5,902 nt of DNA from Lachnospiraceae bacterium UBA3863 (lineage in GTDB: Bacteria; Bacillota; Clostridia; Lachnospirales; Lachnospiraceae): assembly GCA_002392385.1 (NCBI GenBank), contig DGGX01000090.1, positions 1 through 5,902 of the forward strand, given 5' to 3'. This document shows, in pieces, positions 1 through 4,525 of this stretch; the stretch's first letter is position 1; each line of letters starts with the position of its first letter. A program made the position numbers and the translations under genes. Below the pieces are notes generated by a model. The model was not told the DNA's origin. It was given only the letters and a program-made list of their open reading frames with translations, and searched no databases.

Positions 1-24
1 CGCTTCGCGCTTCGCGCTCTCGCG
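1..24. repeat. Short tandem CGCTTCG repeat at the window edge
   Basis: The first bases read CGCTTCG twice in a row, then a variant, CGCTCTCG, and CG. The array is cut by the start of the window, so its full length is unknown. It lies beside the inverted-repeat-rich stretch at 20-139 and may belong to the same element. It has no coding signal that I can see. Confidence 0.45.
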
Positions 25-139
25 TCCCTGCCCAAGAGCGTCCTCCGTGGGGCCCCTTCCCCACTACGGGCGCACTTGGGGCGGGTCTCAAGGTCACTCA
101 GGTCCGTTGTCATGCAAGCATGCCACCTGACCTTCGCGA
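20..139. other. Non-coding region rich in nested inverted repeats; candidate structured RNA or 3' element
   Basis: No credible gene covers this stretch. Three sets of complementary segments are visible. TCGCG (20-24) can pair with CGCGA (135-139) as an outer stem. CCCAAG-A-GCG (31-40) pairs with CGC-A-CTTGGG (71-80), and inside it GTGGGG (47-52) pairs with CCCCAC (59-64), giving a long rod. A second arm (about 100-133) is built from AGGT/ACCT-type pairs around CATGC-AA-GCATG (111-122). Together these would form a closed three-way-junction shape. I do not recognise a known family, and the strand is undecided: there is no clear promoter or T-run. It lies just downstream of the regulator's stop codon (157), so it could also be a 3' UTR or terminator structure. 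Confidence 0.4.
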
Positions 140-156
140 CTTTGATCCCCTGGGAT

Positions 157-711
157 TCAGAACTCCGGCGGTGTACTAATCCATAAATACTTCGCGGGGC
201 GGTTGGCGGGGTTGGAGATGCGGTGGCGTTGGGTGGTGCGGTAGTAGAAGCTCTCTCCTGTCTTGACGGTGTAGGTCTTGTCCCCGAGGTGGACCTGGAT
301 GCGGCCGCTCATGACGTAGCCGAACTCCTCGCCTGTGTGGGGCTTGTCCTCTTCCAGGGTCTGGTGGGGCTGGATGGTGACCAGCATGGGTTCCATCTGG
401 TATTTCTGAGCCGTGGGGATGATCCACTGGCGGCTGTTGCCTGCGTCGTCGATCTTCTCGAAGTACTGCTGTTCGGAGAAAACGACCTGCTCCTCCTCTT
501 CCTGGAAGAATTCTGCCGGTGTGCTGCCCAGGCATTCGATGATGTCCAGAAGTGTGACCACGGAAGGGGAAACAAGTCCTCTCTCCAACTGGGAGAGGAA
601 TCCTTTGGTCAGTTCTGTCCGGTCCGCCAGCTCCTGCAGGGTCAGTCCGTTACGGTTGCGCAGATTTCGGATCTTCTTTCCAATGTATGCATTCACCTGT
701 TCTGTCTCCAT
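157..711 (-). CDS. XRE-family transcriptional regulator with C-terminal cupin sensor domain
   Basis: This is a 184-residue cytoplasmic DNA-binding regulator. Residues about 10-65 form an XRE-type helix-turn-helix (IGKKIRNLR, then TLQELADRTELTKGFLSQLE as the recognition unit, then SPSVVTLLDIIECLG). Residues about 110-180 form a cupin_2 barrel (PHTGEEFGYVMSGRIQVHLG, then the GESFYY and RHRISNP turns), presumed to bind a small molecule. Length and domain order match the PuuR type, whose members control polyamine or amino-acid genes, but the ligand cannot be read from the sequence. The start is supported by AGAGAAGG just upstream of the ATG. The promoter is near-consensus and flanked by two identical 13-bp palindromes, so autoregulation is likely. 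No transporter or catabolic operon lies next to it, so its usual target is absent or elsewhere. Confidence 0.9.
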   Translation of the reverse strand: METEQVNAYIGKKIRNLRNRNGLTLQELADRTELTKGFLSQLERGLVSPSVVTLLDIIECLGSTPAEFFQEEEEQVVFSEQQYFEKIDDAGNSRQWIIPTAQKYQMEPMLVTIQPHQTLEEDKPHTGEEFGYVMSGRIQVHLGDKTYTVKTGESFYYRTTQRHRISNPANRPAKYLWISTPPEF

Positions 712-758
712 CTGCCTTCTCTCTGATTCTTCTATAAATAAACTGTAAATTTGCTATT

Positions 759-771
759 GCTAAACTTCAGC
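759..771. promoter_or_regulatory. Probable operator 1 (GCTAAACTTCAGC)
   Basis: This is a near-perfect 13-bp palindrome, GCT-A-AA-C-TT-C-AGC, with one mismatched pair around a central C. An identical copy lies at 812-824, and the identity extends to the 15-mer TGCTAAACTTCAGCT. The site falls roughly at +5 to +17 of the leftward promoter of the XRE-cupin gene, a good position for repression. That it binds this regulator is inferred from position and symmetry. Confidence 0.65.
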
Positions 772-782
772 TTCGGTTCCAC

Positions 783-810
783 ATTATACACAAAACAAAA
801 AGTGTGTCAA
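783..810 (-). promoter_or_regulatory. Sigma-A-type promoter of the XRE-cupin regulator
   Basis: On the minus strand, a perfect TTGACA -35 box (810-805) is followed after 16 bp by a perfect TATAAT -10 box (788-783). Transcription would start near 776, leaving a leader of about 65 nt before the ATG at 711. The region is strongly AT-rich compared with the flanking genes. Palindromic operator candidates sit immediately on both sides of this core promoter. Confidence 0.8.
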
Positions 811-811
811 T

Positions 812-824
812 GCTAAACTTCAGC
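812..824. promoter_or_regulatory. Probable operator 2 (GCTAAACTTCAGC)
   Basis: This is the second exact copy of the 13-bp palindrome. It lies just upstream of the -35 box of the XRE-cupin promoter and 53 bp from operator 1, centre to centre. That is close to five helical turns, so both sites face the same side of the DNA and could be held together by an oligomeric regulator. A possible rightward -10 (TATACT, 831-836) follows it, but I see no matching -35, so control of the rightward gene is uncertain. Confidence 0.6.
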
Positions 825-861
825 TCCGTTTATACTTTTTTATTTTTATGTTTGTGCTTTA

Positions 862-1359
862 ATGTCATCAGAGGCAGAGGCCGTCTTAAGGCCTTTATGC
901 GCGGCCTGCCGGGGCGTGCTGAAGAAGACACAGTTTCCGTATTCCTGGCTGGATGTGACGGCTCTTATGACAGTCTCCGCCATCGGCTTCGCCATGATCG
1001 AGAGTCTGGTGATCTACCTGGACGCGAATATTCCCATCGTCCTGATCCGCGGATTCTCCCTGCCCCACGCCGGATACGGCTATCTCCTCGGCTATTACCT
1101 GGGGAAGAGCGAGCGGATCGGGAAGCCTGCCGTGCGGTGGATCGGCTTCGCGCTCGCCGTGTTTCTGCACGCGCTGTATGACCTGTCTCTCTCCGAGGAG
1201 TTCCTGGCCGTCAATGACAATCTCGCAGTCATTCCTTTCCTCCTGATCGCCGTGGAGCTCATCCTCGTGGTAAGGCTGATCCTCTTCGTTCGCAAGGCCA
1301 GAAAGGACGAGACCTGCACCGCGCCCCTTGCCACGCCCGCCGAGGAGCCGGCTGCCTGA
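862..1359 (+). CDS. PrsW-family intramembrane protease, N-terminally truncated (possibly a pseudogene)
   Basis: The 165-residue product carries the later conserved blocks of PrsW (CPBP-like) membrane proteases: GFAMIESLV (residues 42-50; the FxxxE motif is F43-E47), RGFSLPHAGYGYLLGYYLG (63-81, with H69) and FLHALYD (101-107, with H103 and D107). Hydrophobic segments at about 32-52, 92-110 and 121-144 fit membrane helices. The first catalytic block, EExxK, and the helices that usually precede it are missing. The ATG at 862 has no Shine-Dalgarno sequence; the 30 bases before it are T-rich. Just upstream lies the operator region of the divergent regulator. The GC-rich body therefore appears to start at a breakpoint, and activity is doubtful. 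If expressed, it would be a membrane protein. A terminator follows 25 bp after the stop. Confidence 0.65.
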   Translation: MSSEAEAVLRPLCAACRGVLKKTQFPYSWLDVTALMTVSAIGFAMIESLVIYLDANIPIVLIRGFSLPHAGYGYLLGYYLGKSERIGKPAVRWIGFALAVFLHALYDLSLSEEFLAVNDNLAVIPFLLIAVELILVVRLILFVRKARKDETCTAPLATPAEEPAA

Positions 1360-1383
1360 AGAGCCTGAATAGTAACGCCATAT

Positions 1384-1424
1384 AACAAGACCGCGCAGGA
1401 GACGCCTCTCCGCGCGGTCTTGTT
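1384..1424. terminator. Bidirectional hairpin terminator between convergent genes
   Basis: A perfect 13-bp stem pairs AACAAGACCGCGC (1384-1396) with GCGCGGTCTTGTT (1412-1424). T-rich sequence follows on both strands (TTGTTT rightward, TTGTTATAT leftward). It lies between the rightward PrsW-like gene and the leftward aldo/keto reductase, so it can end both transcripts. The 31 bases at 1389-1419 closely resemble the hairpin at 4526-4556: same GACCGCGCAGG start, same GCGCGGTC end and same length. Confidence 0.8.
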
Positions 1425-1434
1425 TCGGTTAGGG

Positions 1435-1541
1435 CTCACACAGGGGACGGTTCTCTGTGTGAGGGCTCAGAAATGCCCCTATACCTCGATTTTTTACTTT
1501 TCTGCCGCTGAATTCACACAGAGAACCGTCCCCTGTGTGAG
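1435..1541. mobile_element. 107-bp REPIN-like inverted-repeat element, copy 1
   Basis: The left arm (1435-1463) reads CTCACACAG, then GGGACGGTTCT, then CTGTGTGAG, and is itself a hairpin. The right arm (1514-1541) is its exact reverse complement over 28 bases. The spacer between them is 50 bp. The whole unit equals in length the element at 3072-3178 and aligns with it without gaps, including a related pyrimidine-rich right half of the spacer. Paired inverted REP arms of this kind (REPINs) are typically moved in trans by Y1/RAYT transposases; none is in this window. It lies between the terminator at 1384-1424 and the end of the aldo/keto reductase gene. Confidence 0.75.
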
Positions 1542-1568
1542 CCCCCTGTGTGAGCCCTTGTGTGAGCC
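1534..1568. repeat. Three tandem copies of the element's terminal sequence TGTGTGAGCC
   Basis: TGTGTGAGCC occurs at 1534-1543, 1547-1556 and 1559-1568, with C-rich bases between copies. The first copy is the outer end of the right arm of the 107-bp element. The other two look like duplicated ends. The array stops three bases before the reductase stop codon (1571-1573 on the plus strand). Confidence 0.7.
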
Positions 1569-1570
1569 TG

Positions 1571-2689
1571 TCACTTCTCCAGCATCTCGGCTCCCTGCTT
1601 CAGGTAGTCGGTGATGGGCAGGTGCTGGGGGCAGGCCTTCTCGCACTGGCGGCACTCGATGCAGTCGGAGGCGCGGTGGCCTTCCGGGGCAGCCTCGGCG
1701 TAGGCGGCGCGGGCCTGTTCCATCTGGCCGTTGCCGAGTTGCCGGTTCATGGCCGAGAAGATATCGGGGATCCGGATCTGCTTCGGACATCCCTCGGTGC
1801 AGTAGTGGCAGGCGGTGCAGGGAATGGTCGAGGAATTGCCGAGAATCCGCTGGGCCTTCCGGATGATCTCCTGCTCTTCCTCGTTGAGGGGTTTGAAATC
1901 CTTCATGTAGGACAGGTTGTCCTCCATCTGAGCAATGTTGGACATGCCGGAGAGGACGGTGATGACGCCGTCCAGAGACGCTGCGAAGCGGATCGCCCAG
2001 GAAGCACAGGACATGTCGGGGTGGTATGCCTTGAACAGTTTCTCCACTTCCTTCGGCGGTCTGGCGAGCGTTCCGCCCTTCACGGGTTCCATGATGACGA
2101 TGGACTTGCCGTGCCGCCTTGCGACTTCGTAGTTGGCGCGGGAGACGACTTTCGGGTTCTCCCAGTCAGCGTAGTTGATCTGCAGCTGGACAAAGTCCAC
2201 CTCCGGATGCGCCGTCAGAAGCCTGTCGAGCAGCTCCGGGCCGGCGTGGAAGGAGAAGCCCAGATGTTTTATGAGTCCCTTCTCCTTCTGCTCCTGCACG
2301 AAGTCCCACAGATGGAACTTGTCGTACTTCGTATAATTGTTCTCCATGAGCGCGTGGAGCAGATAGAAATCAAAATATCCGGCGCCGGTGCGCTCGAGGC
2401 TGGTGTAGAACTGCTTTTTGGCGGCCTTTTCCGTGGGTGCCATCATGAATCCGTTGAGCTTGGTAGCCAGCGTATAGGCGTCGCGCGGATAGCGGTCCAC
2501 AAGAGCCTTCCTGGCTGCCGCTTCCGAGCCCATGTAGACATAAGCGGTATCAAAATACGTGCCGCCGGCCTCCATGAAAAGATCCACCATCTTCTTCACC
2601 TGCTCTACATCCGTTCCGAGCCCCTTTTTCGGCAGACGCATGAGACCGAACCCAAGCTTCGGCACTTCTTTTCCAAAATAATCCGACAT
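1571..2689 (-). CDS. Aldo/keto reductase with C-terminal double [4Fe-4S] ferredoxin-like domain
   Basis: This is a 372-residue cytoplasmic oxidoreductase. Residues 1-265 form the AKR TIM barrel: GFGLMRLP near the N-terminus, then the expected catalytic tetrad D47, Y52, K78 and H112 (FDTAYVY, LATKL, LLHAL), QINYADW and IVIMEPVKGG. Residues 285-360 hold two cysteine clusters, C291-C294-C297-C301-P and C343-C346-C349-C353-P, typical of 4Fe-4S binding. This AKR subfamily is common in anaerobes; the substrate is unknown, and electron transfer between NAD(P)H and iron-sulfur clusters is inferred. The frame stays open to 2851, but MSDYFGKEVPKLGFG matches the family start and AGAGAGG lies just before ATG 2689. 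It follows azlD by 55 bp with no clear promoter, so it is probably co-transcribed with azlCD. Confidence 0.92.
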   Translation of the reverse strand: MSDYFGKEVPKLGFGLMRLPKKGLGTDVEQVKKMVDLFMEAGGTYFDTAYVYMGSEAAARKALVDRYPRDAYTLATKLNGFMMAPTEKAAKKQFYTSLERTGAGYFDFYLLHALMENNYTKYDKFHLWDFVQEQKEKGLIKHLGFSFHAGPELLDRLLTAHPEVDFVQLQINYADWENPKVVSRANYEVARRHGKSIVIMEPVKGGTLARPPKEVEKLFKAYHPDMSCASWAIRFAASLDGVITVLSGMSNIAQMEDNLSYMKDFKPLNEEEQEIIRKAQRILGNSSTIPCTACHYCTEGCPKQIRIPDIFSAMNRQLGNGQMEQARAAYAEAAPEGHRASDCIECRQCEKACPQHLPITDYLKQGAEMLEK

Positions 2690-2728
2690 AAATACCTCTC
2701 TTTCATTGAACGCGCCGCACAGGGGCCA

Positions 2729-2748
2729 CTCAGGGGAACAGTTCTCAG
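2729..2748. repeat. Possible degenerate copy of the GGGGACGGTTC core
   Basis: CTCAGGGGAACAGTTCTCAG resembles the hairpin core CAGGGGACGGTTCTCTG with two changes and a shortened stem. It overlaps the azlD stop codon (2745-2747 on the plus strand) and lies in the short azlD-reductase gap. The similarity is modest and may be chance, but four better members of the family lie nearby. Confidence 0.3.
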
Positions 2749-3056
2749 AACACCGCCTGCACCAGTACCATGTAGACCAGGGTTCCCGCAAGGATACTGA
2801 GCAGGGAATTGCGTTTCCATGCCTGGAGTCCGACGACGGCGGCGGCGCCAAGGAGCGCCGGCAGAAGCTGCGAAGGGTCCCCCGGCTGCACGTCCTTCAG
2901 GCAGTAGATCACCAGCATGCCGATGATCGCGGGCGGCAGCACCCGGCCCAGATAGGCAATATAAGGCGGCGTCTCTCCCCGGATCAGGAGGAAGGGCAGA
3001 AACCGCAGCAGGATCGTGACCGCCGCCATGACAGCGACAAGAAGGACAGCTCTCAT
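2745..3056 (-). CDS. azlD: AzlD-family branched-chain amino-acid export subunit
   Basis: This 103-residue, almost wholly hydrophobic protein has about four membrane helices (residues about 2-23, 38-55, 61-78 and 84-102). Hallmarks are the LLRFLPFLL block and LGRVLPPAIIGMLVIYCLKD, as in AzlD/YgaH proteins. With AzlC it forms a small inner-membrane exporter of branched-chain amino acids or analogues (family knowledge: AzlCD in Bacillus, YgaZH in E. coli). Its ATG overlaps the azlC stop as ATGA, a sign of translational coupling. AGGAGG lies 4 bases before the start. It has the family's usual length and looks intact. Confidence 0.88.
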   Translation of the reverse strand: MRAVLLVAVMAAVTILLRFLPFLLIRGETPPYIAYLGRVLPPAIIGMLVIYCLKDVQPGDPSQLLPALLGAAAVVGLQAWKRNSLLSILAGTLVYMVLVQAVF

Positions 3057-3859
3057 GACTCCTCCTCTCCTCTCACACAGGGGACGGTTCCTTGTGTGAG
3101 GCCCCGCGAAGGGCTCTGTTCCTCAGGATTCTTTTCTTCCGCGGTCGGATTCTCACAAGGAACCGTCCCCTGTGTGAGCTCCTGTAAAATTCTGCCGCGC
3201 AGTAAGGTCAGCACCGCTGTGATAAGCAGCATCGCAGAGATCAGGAAGCGCTCCGGACCGAATACGACGAGGCTCACAAGCGTGCAGAGAAGTCCCGTGA
3301 GCGCCGGGATGTGGTCATGCGAAGTAAGCCATTGCTCCGTGTAAGAAGCAATGAACAGCGCGGTCATGGAGAATTCGATTCCTTCTGTGGAAAAGGGCAG
3401 AACCGCCCCGAGAAGGCTCCCCAGCACGCAGCCGGTCACCCAGTAGCTGTGGTTGAAAAGGGATACGAGGAAACGATAGCGATGTGCCTCCTCTTCCGAT
3501 GGCGCTCTGCCGTCGCAGAGAAGGGAATAGGTCTCGTCGGTCAGTGCGAAGATCAGGTACGGTTTGTACCTGCCCGCATCCTTGTACCGGTCGATCATGG
3601 AAATGCTGTAGAAAAGGTGGCGGGCGTTGACCATGAATGTCGTGAGCGCCGTGGTGATCACCGAAGCGCCGCCGGCCAGGAGGCTCACGCCCACGTACTG
3701 CATCGATCCGGCATAGATGAATACAGCCATGGCAAGTGACCACAGCACGCCATAGCCCGCCGCACGCAGCAGGATGCCAAAGCCGATGCCCAGCACGATG
3801 TACCCTGCCATGACAGGGACGGATTTCAGAAATGCCTGTCTGGCGACCTGATGATCCAT
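3053..3859 (-). CDS. azlC: AzlC-family branched-chain amino-acid exporter with repeat-encoded C-terminal tail
   Basis: This polytopic membrane protein of 268 residues is the large subunit of the AzlCD exporter. Recognisable blocks are GYIVLGIGFGILL (19-31), FIYAGSMQYVGVSLL (47-61), NARHLFYSISM (78-88) and LTDETYSLL (106-114), followed by helices to about residue 220. The family core ends near RGRIL (221-225). The remaining 43 residues are hydrophilic and come from a 107-bp inverted-repeat element: LTQGTVPC appears twice (228-235 and 254-261) around a Glu/Pro-rich spacer. The frame opens at 3874, but the ATG at 3859 has GAGGAG four bases upstream, whereas the earlier ATGs are preceded by a pyrimidine-rich hairpin arm, so 3859 is preferred. 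The stop overlaps azlD by four bases. Confidence 0.88.
   Translation of the reverse strand: MDHQVARQAFLKSVPVMAGYIVLGIGFGILLRAAGYGVLWSLAMAVFIYAGSMQYVGVSLLAGGASVITTALTTFMVNARHLFYSISMIDRYKDAGRYKPYLIFALTDETYSLLCDGRAPSEEEAHRYRFLVSLFNHSYWVTGCVLGSLLGAVLPFSTEGIEFSMTALFIASYTEQWLTSHDHIPALTGLLCTLVSLVVFGPERFLISAMLLITAVLTLLRGRILQELTQGTVPCENPTAEEKNPEEQSPSRGLTQGTVPCVRGEEES
3061..3071 (-). promoter_or_regulatory. Ribosome-binding site of azlD, abutting the repeat element
   Basis: On the minus strand this reads AGGAGAGGAGG, then AGTC and the azlD ATG. It is wedged between the end of the 107-bp element (3072) and the azlD start, and it also encodes the last residues (GEEES) of AzlC. The strong hairpin potential directly upstream could affect access to it. 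Confidence 0.7.
3072..3178. mobile_element. 107-bp REPIN-like inverted-repeat element, copy 2, inside azlC
   Basis: The left arm (3072-3100) reads CTCACACAG, GGGACGGTTC, CTTGTGTGAG. The right arm (3151-3178) is its reverse complement at 27 of 28 positions. Both arms share TTCCTTGTG where both arms of copy 1 have TTCTCTGTG. The spacer is about 50 bp and aligns without gaps to that of copy 1 (for example, a shared pyrimidine-rich CTTTTCT-like block and a terminal ATT). It lies wholly within the azlC reading frame, and CTCCT flanks it on both sides (3067-3071 and 3179-3183). Confidence 0.78.
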
Positions 3860-3877
3860 AAAGCTCCTCATCATAAA

Positions 3878-3911
3878 GGAGAAAGGAGGCGGTTCTCTGC
3901 CTCCTTTCTCC
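3878..3911. terminator. Strong hairpin between the DUF2975-like gene and azlC
   Basis: GGAGAAAGGAGGC (3878-3890) pairs perfectly over 13 bp with GCCTCCTTTCTCC (3899-3911), with the loop GGTTCTCT. Leftward it is followed by only TTT and then ATG, so it is a weak intrinsic terminator or an attenuating/processing hairpin in the leader of azlC. The 8-base loop is identical to part of the core loop of the repeat family in this window. Confidence 0.6.
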
Positions 3912-3925
3912 CTCTCATTCGGCAG

Positions 3926-4453
3926 TTACTGCTCTTCCCGGCCGAATGTCGCGATGCCCGCGAGCATTTTCAGAAACAGGAAGGTAACGATAAAACTGAG
4001 GCTGATCCTGATCTGTGCGCTCACGTTGCCGCCGGAGAGGTCACTGAGCGCAAATACACTGTAGAAATTCATCACGATCGACAGGATCCCGCTGATCAGT
4101 GTCAGCACTGCTGCGGTATTCAGCGCCTTGCTGCATTTCTCAGAGAATGGTGTCTCCGCAATGACTTCCTGCAGTGCCGCACTGATCTTCGAAAGCATGA
4201 CCAGCAGCAGCACAAGCTGTACGACAACAGCCCCCATGAGGATCATCATAGGTGTCCTGAAGCTCGAGAAAAGCTCCATGCTGACAGCGTTTCCGCCCAC
4301 TGTGAGCCCCGGAACAGCTGACAGATCCATCGGCAGCAGGCCGGGACTGATCAGGAGAAGCGCTGTTCCGATCCCGAGAACCACGATACCGATGATCACG
4401 AGCCAGAAGCAGATCCTTACAAGTACATTCAGAACATTCGCATAGCCTTTCAT
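3926..4453 (-). CDS. DUF2975-like four-helix membrane protein of unknown function
   Basis: The 175-residue protein has four hydrophobic segments (about 12-36, 69-88, 112-134 and 148-166). A long extracytoplasmic loop after the first helix and the TPFSEKCSKALNTAA stretch (101-115) resemble the PF.xxN...L block of DUF2975 proteins. No catalytic residues are evident. DUF2975 genes are often followed by a small YozG-like HTH gene; none is here, and the next gene downstream is azlC. AAAGGGG lies 7 bases before the ATG, and a clear promoter stands at 4496-4524. Family assignment is by sequence style only, so a generic membrane protein remains possible. Confidence 0.6.
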   Translation of the reverse strand: MKGYANVLNVLVRICFWLVIIGIVVLGIGTALLLISPGLLPMDLSAVPGLTVGGNAVSMELFSSFRTPMMILMGAVVVQLVLLLVMLSKISAALQEVIAETPFSEKCSKALNTAAVLTLISGILSIVMNFYSVFALSDLSGGNVSAQIRISLSFIVTFLFLKMLAGIATFGREEQ

Positions 4454-4495
4454 AAGAATGCCCCTTTCAAAAGACTGGTCGTTTTGACAGTAACT

Positions 4496-4524
4496 ACTAT
4501 ATCTGATTCCGGATACTGTGTCAA
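4496..4524 (-). promoter_or_regulatory. Sigma-A-type promoter for the DUF2975-like gene (and perhaps azlCD-reductase)
   Basis: On the minus strand, TTGACA (4524-4519) is followed after exactly 17 bp by TATAGT (4501-4496). The start would be near 4489, giving a short leader before ATG 4453. The -35 box begins two bases after the 4526-4578 hairpin. No other convincing promoter is seen before azlC, so this one may also feed the downstream cluster through the hairpin at 3878-3911. Confidence 0.75.
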
Positions 4525-4525
4525 A

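Noticed and set aside
1..140. Known riboswitch, T-box, SRP RNA or RNase P RNA
   Set aside because: None of the signature sequences I know for these RNAs (for example, the T-box GGGTGGTACC or the SRP GGAAGGAAGCA tract) is present.
223..748. Plus-strand open frames opposite the XRE-cupin gene
   Set aside because: They are shadows of a well-defined HTH-cupin protein and have no promoter or ribosome-binding site.
811..862. Rightward promoter for the PrsW-like gene (TATACT at 831-836)
   Set aside because: No acceptable -35 box lies 16-18 bp upstream and no Shine-Dalgarno sequence precedes the ATG, so it is mentioned only as a possibility.
1550..2800. Long plus-strand open frame (about 416 codons) opposite the aldo/keto reductase
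   Set aside because: It is the antisense shadow of a clearly recognisable enzyme. Its translation shows no family resemblance, and the ATG lies in the repeat array.
2690..2851. Upstream extension of the reductase to an ATG at 2851
   Set aside because: The extra residues are unlike the family, overlap azlD, and read through a possible repeat. The start at 2689 has a good ribosome-binding site and the expected N-terminal sequence.
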